NCBI GenBank assembly: GCA_938083195.1
Contig: CALKCK010000025.1
Location: 62,001 to 126,000 of the forward strand
Direction of reading: 5' to 3'
Origin: an uncultured Pirellulaceae bacterium
GTDB taxonomy: Bacteria; Planctomycetota; Planctomycetia; Pirellulales; Pirellulaceae
DNA: 64,000 bases
The position numbers and the translations under genes were made by a program. Positions within the stretch are counted from its first letter, which is position 1. Every line of letters begins with the position of its first letter. The notes beneath the pieces were generated by a model. The model was not told where the DNA came from, did not search any database, and saw only the letters and a list, made by a program, of their open reading frames with translations. This document shows, piece by piece, positions 8,153 through 16,798 of the stretch.

Positions 8153-10012
8153 ATGATGATACTTAACCACAGTTCAAAAAAAGCGATCTTGATCGCCCGG
8201 CTAACCCTTGCTGTGTTGGCTCTATTTTTGACAACCGACTCTTTTGGGCAAGCGCCGACTCCTAAACAAAAGCAGGCCGTTAAGCAAATCAAAACCAACC
8301 TAGATCGCGCCGGCAAACAATTCAAAGCGAACAAGTTTGATGCCAGTGGACAGTATATTAATCAGGCCATCGCTCAAATGGCTGCCGTGTCGGCAAAAGC
8401 TTCTCCCGAGGTTCTCGAGCTACTTAAACCGGAATTCGCACGACTTGAAAAAGCCCACAAACTTCTCAGTGCTGCAGGGCAAAAACTGTCTGCGATGCAA
8501 CCCTTGCCACAGCCAAGCAATGGCGATGCGGCCGCTGTTAGTTTCGTAAAATCGATCGCGCCAATTATCGTTGCCAAATGTGGAAATTGTCATGTGAACC
8601 AAAATCGAGGTGATTTCAGTGCAGCGACCTTTGCGGCGCTCGACGGTAGCACTACTCTCGCCTATGGACTGCCTGACGATGCTCGTTTAATTCAGGTAAT
8701 TGAGAGCGGGGAAATGCCTAAAGGTGGAGCAAAAGTGACGCCCGAAGAACTAAAATTGCTACGAGACTGGATGAAACAGGGAGCAAAGTTTGACGGCGAT
8801 GACCCTAAGAAAAGCCTCAACGAATTTTCGAATACACCACCGCCTGCCCAACCAAGAAGAAACACAACTGTGAATCTGCCCACCGGGAAAGAAACGGTTT
8901 CCTTCGGACTGCATGTCGCCCCGATCCTGCTTGAGAACTGCGCACGGTGCCACATCACCGACCGCCCCCGAGGAAACTTTAGCATGGCAAGCTTCCGTGA
9001 TATCTTGCGAGGCGGTGACGGTGGCACGCCTATCGAAGCCAAGAAATCAGGCGAAAGCCAAATCATCAAACGCTTACGAGGAGACGGGGTAGAAATCATG
9101 CCGCCCTCAGGAAAACTAGACGATAAACTAATCGACACAATTGCAAAGTGGATCGATGAAGGGGCAGCGTTTGACGGTGGAGATAGCCGGCTGGTCACAT
9201 CGATGGTCGCCGCTCGCTCAAAAGCGGCATCACAAACTCATGAAGAACTTCTCGCCGACCGCGGAAATCTTGCGACCCGCACCTGGAAACTCGTCATGGA
9301 CAGCGTCCAAAGCAAAGTTCTGCCCAGTGACAATTTCCTCGTCACCGGTTCAACTAACGAAAGTCGCCTGACTGACATTTCACAACTCTGTGAAAAAATA
9401 GCACCAAAAATTGCCAACGCTCTTCGCGCCAATTCTAAAACACCACTCGTCAAAGGTAACACGTCAGTATTTGTTTTCGACAAACGATATGACTTCAGCG
9501 AATTCGGCAAGATGATCGAGAAACGAGATTTCCCCAAAGATGTCTCCGGGCACTGGGGGTACAACATTACGGATGCCTACGCCACCGTCTTGATGACGCG
9601 AAATCAATCGGCCGAAGACGTCCAGGTCGCATTGGCTCATCAAATTGCTTCACTGCACATCGCCAACCTCGCCCTGGATATGCCCCGCTGGTTCGCAGAT
9701 GGACTTGGGCTGTGGACCGCAAAGAAAATCTTCTCGAAAGAAGATGCTATGAAATCGCTAGATATGAGAGCTGAGTCAGCGATGGCTGAAATGTTAAAAC
9801 CTGATGATTTCATACAAAACCGAATGCCGTCCGACCGCGCTGCATTGGTAGGGTACTTATTTGTCAAGAAACTCAAATCGGACTCTGGCTCATTCGCTCG
9901 ATTGATGAAATCCATCAACAAAAGTAATTCGTTTGAGAGTGCGTTCAAAGCGACCTATGGGAAAACGCCCAGCGAAATCCTTGGCCAGAAAGAACCTACT
10001 AAAAGGCGTTAA
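8153..10012 (+). CDS. Exported dihaem cytochrome-domain protein with degenerate peptidase-like tail
   Basis: The protein has a signal peptide (LARLTLAVLALFL region, ending near DSFGQA), then a helical segment, then two planctomycete-type cytochrome domains with haem motifs CGNCH and CARCH, each preceded by the APII/APIL signature and followed by a loop ending in a Met-containing EMP or MPP segment that may supply the axial ligand. The C-terminal ~280 residues resemble gluzincin-type peptidase families: AHQIASLHI stands where HExxH would be, followed by MPRWFADGLGLW, where active relatives have WxxEGLA. The zinc-binding and catalytic residues are therefore missing. The start is the first of two adjacent ATGs. 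Role unknown; probably periplasmic redox or polymer binding. It converges on the ferredoxin gene across a shared terminator. Confidence 0.8.
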   Translation: MMILNHSSKKAILIARLTLAVLALFLTTDSFGQAPTPKQKQAVKQIKTNLDRAGKQFKANKFDASGQYINQAIAQMAAVSAKASPEVLELLKPEFARLEKAHKLLSAAGQKLSAMQPLPQPSNGDAAAVSFVKSIAPIIVAKCGNCHVNQNRGDFSAATFAALDGSTTLAYGLPDDARLIQVIESGEMPKGGAKVTPEELKLLRDWMKQGAKFDGDDPKKSLNEFSNTPPPAQPRRNTTVNLPTGKETVSFGLHVAPILLENCARCHITDRPRGNFSMASFRDILRGGDGGTPIEAKKSGESQIIKRLRGDGVEIMPPSGKLDDKLIDTIAKWIDEGAAFDGGDSRLVTSMVAARSKAASQTHEELLADRGNLATRTWKLVMDSVQSKVLPSDNFLVTGSTNESRLTDISQLCEKIAPKIANALRANSKTPLVKGNTSVFVFDKRYDFSEFGKMIEKRDFPKDVSGHWGYNITDAYATVLMTRNQSAEDVQVALAHQIASLHIANLALDMPRWFADGLGLWTAKKIFSKEDAMKSLDMRAESAMAEMLKPDDFIQNRMPSDRAALVGYLFVKKLKSDSGSFARLMKSINKSNSFESAFKATYGKTPSEILGQKEPTKRR

Positions 10013-10071
10013 CCAGTGAAAAATGGCTGCCTCGAACGCTGAAAAAATCGAAACAACAAATCCACTCAAAC

Positions 10072-10104
10072 AAAAAAGGCCGGTCACTAAAAGTGCCGGC
10101 TTTT
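10072..10104. terminator. Bidirectional rho-independent terminator
   Basis: Stem GCCGGTCAC / GTGCCGGC (10079-10087 and 10093-10100, one bulged T) with loop TAAAA, flanked by six A on the left and four T on the right. It sits between the convergent cytochrome-domain gene and ferredoxin gene and can serve both. Confidence 0.88.
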
Positions 10105-10131
10105 CACTGTTTTCGATTTATCAACGAAAAT

Positions 10132-10413
10132 TTAGTCTTCTTTTTTCAACGGCTCTTTGCGCTCCGTGATCACTTCACATGTCTCGGATTGATCGGCATT
10201 GATCTGAACGTACTCTTTTTGATCTTCTGGAAGATCATCTTCGTGAAAAATTGCTTCCACTGGGCACTCCGGCACACAGGCTTCGCAATCAATGCATTCA
10301 TCGGGATGAATGTACAACATGGTCTCACCTTCGTAGAAACACTCCACGGGGCAGACAACAACGCAATCGGTATAACGGCAACCGTCGCAAGCTTTTCCCA
10401 CAACATGTGTCAT
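10132..10413 (-). CDS. fdxA: 7Fe ferredoxin FdxA
   Basis: A small acidic electron carrier of 93 residues. The N-terminal cluster site reads [18 protein letters not shown] and the second [17 protein letters not shown], the pattern of Azotobacter-type 3Fe-4S/4Fe-4S ferredoxins. The HPDECIDC and YVQIN segments match the FdxA family. It is cytoplasmic; the partner is not evident from neighbours. It appears monocistronic, bounded downstream by the bidirectional terminator and upstream by two AAAA-loop hairpins. Confidence 0.95.
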   Translation of the reverse strand: MTHVVGKACDGCRYTDCVVVCPVECFYEGETMLYIHPDECIDCEACVPECPVEAIFHEDDLPEDQKEYVQINADQSETCEVITERKEPLKKED

Positions 10414-10527
10414 TTTAGTACTCCTGTCTTCGGATCGTGACCCGACTAATTTTCAAAATGGATGGGTGTTTAGGCGATCAATAAAAAAATTAAAAACTAG
10501 TCGCCTTTTGGTATCGGTAAAATACGT

Positions 10528-10561
10528 GTTGGAAAACCAACAATTACGAAAAATCGTAATT
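10528..10561. promoter_or_regulatory. Two adjacent tetraloop hairpins upstream of fdxA
   Basis: GTTGG-AAAA-CCAAC (10528-10541) is followed at once by AATTACGA-AAAA-TCGTAATT (10542-10561). Both are perfect stems of 5 and 8 bp with the same A4 loop (T4 on the minus strand). They lie between the stop of the LolA-like gene and the fdxA start, so they may end the upstream transcript or regulate fdxA. No long T run follows on the minus strand, so simple intrinsic termination is not clear. Confidence 0.55.
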
Positions 10562-10652
10562 CTCTTCAAAAACAGTGTCAAGACACGGGAGCTAGTTAAT
10601 CTTTGCCGGGAGCACCATTTCCAACAGGCAAATGTACAAATCTTCCATTCCC

Positions 10653-11699
10653 CTAATCCTGAAACTTCCATCCAGAATTCTCTGGCGGAGCGTTGAGTTG
10701 GGGTGGTGGCATCGACAATTCAGAGGCGAGATTCACCTTTGCCACGCCATTTGCTCTCGGTAAACTCCACATTTTCCGAGGATCACCGTATAGCGGCTCC
10801 AAAGAAATTCGTCCAAGCTGAATCGATATTCCAGCCGTTTCCCCGTCTCCCTGAACCATAAATATTTCAATCTTTCTCGGCACCTGAATCGACCGATCAT
10901 TCGTATCGAACGATTGATGATCAGCAGAATTCATATAAGCAACGAGCTGATCTTCGGAGTTGTACAATGCCTGCTGAAGAATCACAAAAGATTTTGAATC
11001 GAATAACGTAACCACCCGTTGAACTCCGGCTGAACTCTGTTTTTCGGTCATTAATTCAATCTTTCCATCTGTCCGAGAGAATGGACCGAGATGTCGATCT
11101 TGCGCACTAAATTGGCTCAAGCCTAAACCATCGAGTAACCATTTTGGATCCAATGGGATTGATAAACGCATGGCACTTCGATCGTAATCGCCGTGCCCAG
11201 CATAATACATGACCTCCGGTTGCTCACTCGTGGAAGCTTTCATCCATATCCAAAAAAGCTCCTCGTTCGATCCAACATCAACTCCTAGCTCTGAGAGTCC
11301 CAGGAACCCGGCTTTTAAACGAAGGCGATCTGGAAACTCAACCTGAATTGTTCCTTTAATTTTTGGAGCACCCGTCATTTTCACCGTCACACTAGCCTGA
11401 AGCTGTTTAGCCAGCTGCGCACGGATTTTCTGCATTTCCAACAACTCAACCTGCGTTGGCAACTTTGCTTTCGCCGACAAAACTCCACGCTTTGGCTTAA
11501 ATAAATCAAAACCAAGATTGTCGAATAATTGAGCCGAGGATGTACCCGTCACAATGCTCATTAAAAACAGAATCACCAACAGCGCAAACGAAGGTTTCAG
11601 CTTTCGACTTTCCACGAACGGGAGAACGGAAGTTACAGTCATCAAACAAACTGGAGTTTTAAATCTCAATTTCTTGTCTCGGAGGCCTAAGTCGCTCAC
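10653..11699 (-). CDS. Exported LolA-like hypothetical protein
   Basis: A 348-residue protein with a hydrophobic signal segment around residues 37-55 (SFALLVILFLMSIVTG) ending SSAQ. The mature part is beta-rich and contains KIKGTIQVEFPDRLRLKAGFL-type alternation and GSNEELFWIWMK, reminiscent of the LolA/LolB outer-membrane lipoprotein-carrier fold. That similarity is my pattern reading, not a firm family call. The start is a GTG overlapping the preceding stop as GTGA, so translation is coupled to the upstream gene. The true signal peptide may begin at Met20. Envelope location is likely. Confidence 0.65.
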   Translation of the reverse strand: MSDLGLRDKKLRFKTPVCLMTVTSVLPFVESRKLKPSFALLVILFLMSIVTGTSSAQLFDNLGFDLFKPKRGVLSAKAKLPTQVELLEMQKIRAQLAKQLQASVTVKMTGAPKIKGTIQVEFPDRLRLKAGFLGLSELGVDVGSNEELFWIWMKASTSEQPEVMYYAGHGDYDRSAMRLSIPLDPKWLLDGLGLSQFSAQDRHLGPFSRTDGKIELMTEKQSSAGVQRVVTLFDSKSFVILQQALYNSEDQLVAYMNSADHQSFDTNDRSIQVPRKIEIFMVQGDGETAGISIQLGRISLEPLYGDPRKMWSLPRANGVAKVNLASELSMPPPQLNAPPENSGWKFQD

Positions 11700-12274
11700 T
11701 CTGAATTTACCTCCCCGCTGGCTTCTTCACTTTCCATTTCATCCGACATTGGCTGGTCAACGAACAATCTCTCGGCAAGCTCTTGCTGAATGGCCGTAAG
11801 TCGCTCCGGAGTAATATCAACAACTGGCAGTGGATAAGTTGTATTGGAAGAACGACAATGCAACTCGAGAGTCGATTCTCCAAGCTCGCTGTCCAATTGT
11901 GTCAATATTTTTTTTTGCATCAGCAGCAATCCAGTAACGAACGCGATGTCTGCCGTTTGCTCACTCGTTTGCAAGTGCTCAAAATAAGCAATCAATATTT
12001 TTTTGGGAGCCCAATAAACTCTCCCCTTTCCCAGTTCCGGCACACTCGATTTCCACCATCCAATACAGTCGTCAGGAGGCCCTTCCCACTGGTCGGTAGA
12101 ATAATCTCGCCGTTCCGACTGCCCCCCCTCACACTCCAGCAGGGCTGAATAAAAACCATCTCCCGGCTTGAATTCTCGATCGCTCTCATAACATTTTCGG
12201 CTACTCTTTTTGAATTCAAAATGAAGCATAAAAGTCACCGTTAACGACAAATTAATTGCTCGACGCAATGCCAT
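11696..12274 (-). CDS. Conserved planctomycete hypothetical protein
   Basis: 192 residues without a recognised domain. Features include EFKPGDGFYSALLE near the N terminus, WEGPPDDCIGWWKS, WAPKKILIAYFEHL and a C-terminal DITPERLTAIQQELAERL followed by an acidic Glu/Ser tail. I recall similar small proteins in other planctomycetes, without known function. There is no signal peptide if translation begins at Met16 (MLHFEFKK), which fits the family better than the first ATG. It overlaps the next gene by four bases (GTGA), so the two products are likely made together. Confidence 0.65.
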   Translation of the reverse strand: MALRRAINLSLTVTFMLHFEFKKSSRKCYESDREFKPGDGFYSALLECEGGQSERRDYSTDQWEGPPDDCIGWWKSSVPELGKGRVYWAPKKILIAYFEHLQTSEQTADIAFVTGLLLMQKKILTQLDSELGESTLELHCRSSNTTYPLPVVDITPERLTAIQQELAERLFVDQPMSDEMESEEASGEVNSE

Positions 12275-12481
12275 TGCCTACCGCGCAGGAACCTAAAAAT
12301 GGGTGCGGAATACTAGAGTTTTTCCCCAATGCTCTCAAGGCGTGATCGCTTTTATCGAGCAAGCTACCGCTGGCGACTGGCGATTCGCTAGCACACCAAA
12401 AACGCTCTAGCACCAGCGGATGTTACGATCGAACCGACATTAACGAATTCGTAGCCTGAAACCGGCCACAAACTCCTAGGC

Positions 12482-14506
12482 TTGCCTATAATTAGAGAAA
12501 TTACGATTTCATTTGTTGGTAAACTGTCCATCGCACCGGAGTCGCCTACACACTCGGTTGTAAAGAAATCAGCCAATCCTACCTTTATCCCGATCAATAC
12601 CGTGAAACTTGGCTCCGCTCTTACTCATATCAAATCACTTGCTGCGCAGTACGCCGGCCAGTCTGATAAGGAACTTGCGGATATCGCGTTAAACCTCGGC
12701 TTTGAATCGCGTCAAACTGACTCTGTCGACGGACTCATTGAGCGAGCTTTTGCCTTGGTTCAGGTTGCCTCACAGCGCCAATTGCAGATGCAGCACTACG
12801 ATGTGCAACTGCAGGGAGGACATGCGATGTGCAGCGGCAATGTCGCTGAAATGCGTACTGGTGAAGGGAAAACGCTTACAGCCACTCTTCCCATGTTTGT
12901 GCACGCACTCGCCGGGCGAGGCGCTTTACTGGCGACCAGCAACGATTACCTCGCGAAACGAGATGCCCAATGGATGCAACCCGTCTACCAATCTCTTGGC
13001 ATGACCATCGGTGTGATTCAATCTGAAATGTCTCGCGAGCAGAGAAGGGCGGCCTATCAATGCAGCATCACCTACGGAACCATGAAAGAATTTGGATTCG
13101 ATTTCCTTCGCGACCATTCTCAAGAACGAGAACAAAAACAACGGGAACTATGGTACGGAGGTAGCCAAGCTGGAGTCGCCGAATCAGCTGCGTCAAAACC
13201 AGTCCATCGAAAACCACATTTCTTGCTGATCGATGAAGCCGATAGTATTTTAATCGACGATGCTCGAACACCGTTGATTATCTCTGCCGCTCAAGATGAA
13301 TCGACCAAGCAGCAACAAACATCCCTTTACCAATGGTCAGCCAATGCAGCTCGACAATTCGAAGAGGACATTGATTATTGGTACGACAAAGAAAAACGAA
13401 GAGTCGACCTGACTCCCGAAGGGACAGCAAAAGTTCGCACTGTTTCGAAACCCGAAGACTTGGCGGGGATTGGATTGTTGGAAATGTATGACTTCCTCGA
13501 ACGCTCCATCCAGGTCGATAGAGATTACAAGCGTGATCGCGATTATGTAGTTCGCGATGGCGAAATCGTCATCGTCGACGAAGCGACTGGGCGCATCTCA
13601 GAAGGTCGCCGGTGGAGCAAGGGAATTCACCAAGCCATCGAAGCCAACGAATCTGTTGAAGTCACAATGGATACCAACACGCAAGCAAAAATCACAGTCC
13701 AGTCTTTCGTGAGCCGCTATCCAAATATTGCCGGGATGACCGGAACAGCCAATTCATCCAAAAGAGAATTTAAAAAAATCTATCACATGGGAGTGTCGAT
13801 CATTCCCACTAACAAATCCATTCAACGGAACGATCTTCCGGTTAAGTACTATTTTTCTGAACAAGAAAAATTCGAAGCAGTGGTTCGCGACGTCATTGAA
13901 ATTCACAGGGAAGGCCGGCCAATTTTGATTGGAACTCGTTCGATTGCGAAATCAGAACAGGTCTCCCGCTTGCTCAGGCAAAATCAAATCGAGCATGAAG
14001 TTCTCAACGCGAGAGAAATTGAACGCGAAGCAGAAATTATCGCAACGGCAGGAGAGGTCGGGAAAATCACCGTTGCCACCAACATGGCCGGGCGAGGTAC
14101 CGACATCAAAATCGGTGGAGAATCTGAAAACACAACCAATCGCGAGCAAATTTTAAAACTGGGCGGAATGCATGTCATTGGGACTGAAATGCACGAATCC
14201 AGTCGGATTGATCAACAGCTGTTCGGACGCTGTGGTCGCCAGGGAGACCCCGGTTCAGTGCAGCTCTACATTGCCGCTGAAGACAAGATATTGGAATCAG
14301 CATTTGGTAAACAAACGGCCGAGAGGTACCGGAGGACCGGCAAAACCCGCACAAGTTCATATTGGATCTCGCTTTTTAACCGCGCACAGCAAAAGGTTGA
14401 GAACCAACATTACCGTTCTCGACGCATACTCATGTATAATGAAAAGATGTTAGCTAAGTCTCAAAGGGAAATGGGGCTCGATCCGATTCTCGACAACTTC
14501 GATTAA
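12482..14506 (+). CDS. Short SecA-like translocase ATPase lacking the HWD/zinc tail
   Basis: A DEAD-motor ATPase of the SecA family: DVQLQGGHA, Walker A MRTGEGKT (124-131), DEAD-type LLIDEADSILIDDARTP (~248), PPXD end and linker with GRRWSKGIHQAIEA, GMTGTANSS (~418), NMAGRGTDIKIGG (~534) and DQQLFGRCGRQGDPGS. Full-length SecA is about 800-1000 residues; this one stops at 674, shortly after the first helical-scaffold helix (KVENQHYRSRRILMYNE), so the helical wing, two-helix finger region and zinc C terminus are missing. It is unlikely to be the housekeeping SecA. It is followed by the HlyD-type genes, suggesting a motor for a dedicated export system. The start is uncertain: TTG 12482, or GTG 12602, which is favoured if TATAAT at 12487 is its -10. 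Confidence 0.88.
   Translation: MPIIREITISFVGKLSIAPESPTHSVVKKSANPTFIPINTVKLGSALTHIKSLAAQYAGQSDKELADIALNLGFESRQTDSVDGLIERAFALVQVASQRQLQMQHYDVQLQGGHAMCSGNVAEMRTGEGKTLTATLPMFVHALAGRGALLATSNDYLAKRDAQWMQPVYQSLGMTIGVIQSEMSREQRRAAYQCSITYGTMKEFGFDFLRDHSQEREQKQRELWYGGSQAGVAESAASKPVHRKPHFLLIDEADSILIDDARTPLIISAAQDESTKQQQTSLYQWSANAARQFEEDIDYWYDKEKRRVDLTPEGTAKVRTVSKPEDLAGIGLLEMYDFLERSIQVDRDYKRDRDYVVRDGEIVIVDEATGRISEGRRWSKGIHQAIEANESVEVTMDTNTQAKITVQSFVSRYPNIAGMTGTANSSKREFKKIYHMGVSIIPTNKSIQRNDLPVKYYFSEQEKFEAVVRDVIEIHREGRPILIGTRSIAKSEQVSRLLRQNQIEHEVLNAREIEREAEIIATAGEVGKITVATNMAGRGTDIKIGGESENTTNREQILKLGGMHVIGTEMHESSRIDQQLFGRCGRQGDPGSVQLYIAAEDKILESAFGKQTAERYRRTGKTRTSSYWISLFNRAQQKVENQHYRSRRILMYNEKMLAKSQREMGLDPILDNFD
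12487..12492 (+). promoter_or_regulatory. Possible -10 element
   Basis: A perfect TATAAT lies at 12487-12492, but I see no good -35 at 16-18 bases. If used, transcription would begin inside the longest reading frame and the SecA-like protein would start at GTG 12602. Confidence 0.25.
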
Positions 14507-14704
14507 TACGACGTCGATTAATCTGCTGTTCGTGAATAAGTTTTCTCCTTTCAACCGTGCACCCTCGTCACTTACGCCTAGCGAAACCTACCTCCACCTC
14601 TTCTAAACGTTCATTGCCGCTGCGTCACTATTCCCCACTCAGAAATGCAATCTACAATTAGTTAACGCCCTATCATTTTCCGTCGACGGTAAAACAAATC
14701 AATT

Positions 14705-16789
14705 ATGTCCACTGGCGAACAACAAAATAACCCTTCTCCTTCTGCCATTCGCGATGAAGTTCGCCGCACGGTTCAGCAGTTGAATGAAATGGCCAGCACG
14801 GAAAAGGACTTTGATCAGTTCTGCGACACGGTACTCAGTCGCGTTGTCAAAATCACGGGAGCTCACGGAGCGTTACTCTGGCAAGTTAATGGCAACCAAA
14901 CGCCACAATTGACTCACCAAACCGGCAGGCACCCCAACGCCAACGCTAAAGATGTTCTTTCGCAAGAGAATTCCCAGCACAGTAACGCGGTCATGGAAGT
15001 GGTTGCCAAAGAGCAACCAATGGGCCTTACGTCTGATTCATTCACCCACCCCCCCGATCCTCAGGATGAAAACAACGGTCAACGTGATGAATCCTTCCTC
15101 ATGCTGTTTTCTCCGGTGTATAACCGAACCAAAAAATGCTGCGGAACGCTTGAACTATTGCAACGAGGAGACATTTCCCCGCAGGCACAAGAAGGCTATC
15201 TAAGATTCCTCTCTCAGATATCGCAGCTATTTCAGCGCTGGCATGAAGAACAGGAAGAGGAACAAAACCATACCGTCAAAACAATCTCGGCCGACTCTTG
15301 GACGAACCGACTAGAGTTCATTAATGAAACTCATCGTTCGATCAACACGGTTGATACCGCTTACGCCATTGCCAACGAAGCTCGGCGTCTACTCAATTGC
15401 GATCGCGTCAGTGTTGGCCAGTGGAATGGGACAAAATGCAAAATCTCAGCAATCAGCAGCCAAGACCGTTTTGACAATCGTTCCAATGTCGTGCGGTTAC
15501 TATCGGCGGTTGCGACCGCCAGCGTGAGCGCCGAGGCGACGTTTTGGATCACTGGCAGTACGGAGGGAATCGCCCCGGAAGTCGCTCAAAAAATCAATGA
15601 CTATCTCGATGAATCCCACAGTCGCACCCTCATCGTAATTCCACTCTTGGCACGTGCTCCAGCATTGCCAGACTTGGAGATGAAAAGCCACCAACAGCAA
15701 GTATCACAGAAACTCGGTGTCTTGATTCTCGAGTACTTTGATGCTGACGTTCCCGAAAACGAAATTGAATTCGATACGCAGTTAATCGTGGGCCAGTCAG
15801 AGATTGCACTTGAAAACGCAAGAAAACATAGCGAGATCTTTTTGCTGCCAGTCTGGCAGCGCCTAGGCTGGTTACAACAGGTTCTATTTCGAGACCATCG
15901 CGCTAAAACAAATACTGGTTTGGTCGCCTTGGGCATCTTGATTCTCGTCATGCTGTTCTTCCCCAAAGAACTCAAAATGAAAATTGACGGGGTGATGCAT
16001 CCAGCGACTCGAAACACAATTTACGCGCAAACGGATGGCATTATTCGAGAAATCCTGATTGATGAACGAGCGAAAGTAAAAAAAGGACAGCCATTATTGC
16101 GTCTCGAGAACCAAGATTTAGAAATGCAAATCAGCTCTGCTGAATATGAGATCCAAGCAATCAACCATCAGATCGACAATGCCAACTCCCAACTGGCCAG
16201 CGGCCTCAAAGACGCTACCGAGAGTGCCGAGATTGGCATGGCAATTGACCTCTTTAAAAAACAACGTAAGACTCTCTCATCCAAACTTAAATTGATGGAG
16301 TTCAAACGAAGCCAACATGAAATCGTTAGCCCCATCAACGGCACCGTCACTACGCCGCGCCTCAAGCGAAGGTACACAGATTTCCCAGCAGTTTCCAATT
16401 TAGCGTTACTCGAAGTCGTTGATCTCGAGGGCCAGTGGCAACTGGAACTGAAAATCCCACAAAACAAAATGACCTACGTGGATCAAGCATTCGCCGAAGA
16501 TCCCGGCAAATTACTCGATGTCGAATTTAAAATTGGCACCAATCCAAATCTAAATCTCAACGGAACGCTTGCGAAAATCGCGATTGATGACCGAGGAGTA
16601 CCGAGCGCCGACGGGGCTCCAGAATTTCGTGCATTCGTGGAAATCGAACCTTCACAACTCGCTGAACTCCAAAATGAACTTCGCAGTGGAGCTGGAGCAA
16701 CGGCAAAAATCCGCTGTGGAACACGATCCCTTGGATTCGTTTGTTTCTATCAGATTTACGATTTCCTCCGAACCAAAGTATTCTTTTAA
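14705..16789 (+). CDS. GAF-GAF-TM-HlyD membrane fusion protein
   Basis: A fusion of cytoplasmic sensor and periplasmic adaptor. Residues ~20-180 and ~205-375 look like two GAF domains (FCDTVLSRVVKITGAHGALLWQV; ANEARRLLNCDRVSVGQW). A single transmembrane helix follows at ~404-419 (TGLVALGILILVMLFF), then a HlyD/RND adaptor: barrel-sandwich half ATRNTIYAQTDGIIREILI with VKKGQPLLRLE, a short coiled coil, and the second lipoyl half HEIVSPINGTVT. The GAF domains could bind a small ligand and gate the adaptor. It lies 198 bases after the SecA-like gene and 9 bases before the M50 gene, so it probably belongs to the same operon. The intervening 198 bases hold no credible small peptide gene. Confidence 0.85.
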   Translation: MSTGEQQNNPSPSAIRDEVRRTVQQLNEMASTEKDFDQFCDTVLSRVVKITGAHGALLWQVNGNQTPQLTHQTGRHPNANAKDVLSQENSQHSNAVMEVVAKEQPMGLTSDSFTHPPDPQDENNGQRDESFLMLFSPVYNRTKKCCGTLELLQRGDISPQAQEGYLRFLSQISQLFQRWHEEQEEEQNHTVKTISADSWTNRLEFINETHRSINTVDTAYAIANEARRLLNCDRVSVGQWNGTKCKISAISSQDRFDNRSNVVRLLSAVATASVSAEATFWITGSTEGIAPEVAQKINDYLDESHSRTLIVIPLLARAPALPDLEMKSHQQQVSQKLGVLILEYFDADVPENEIEFDTQLIVGQSEIALENARKHSEIFLLPVWQRLGWLQQVLFRDHRAKTNTGLVALGILILVMLFFPKELKMKIDGVMHPATRNTIYAQTDGIIREILIDERAKVKKGQPLLRLENQDLEMQISSAEYEIQAINHQIDNANSQLASGLKDATESAEIGMAIDLFKKQRKTLSSKLKLMEFKRSQHEIVSPINGTVTTPRLKRRYTDFPAVSNLALLEVVDLEGQWQLELKIPQNKMTYVDQAFAEDPGKLLDVEFKIGTNPNLNLNGTLAKIAIDDRGVPSADGAPEFRAFVEIEPSQLAELQNELRSGAGATAKIRCGTRSLGFVCFYQIYDFLRTKVFF

Positions 16790-16798
16790 GAGGTTGCG

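Noticed and set aside
12442-12451. ACGAATTCGT palindrome upstream of the SecA-like gene
   Set aside because: Only 10 bp and built on a common GAATTC core; too weak to call an operator.
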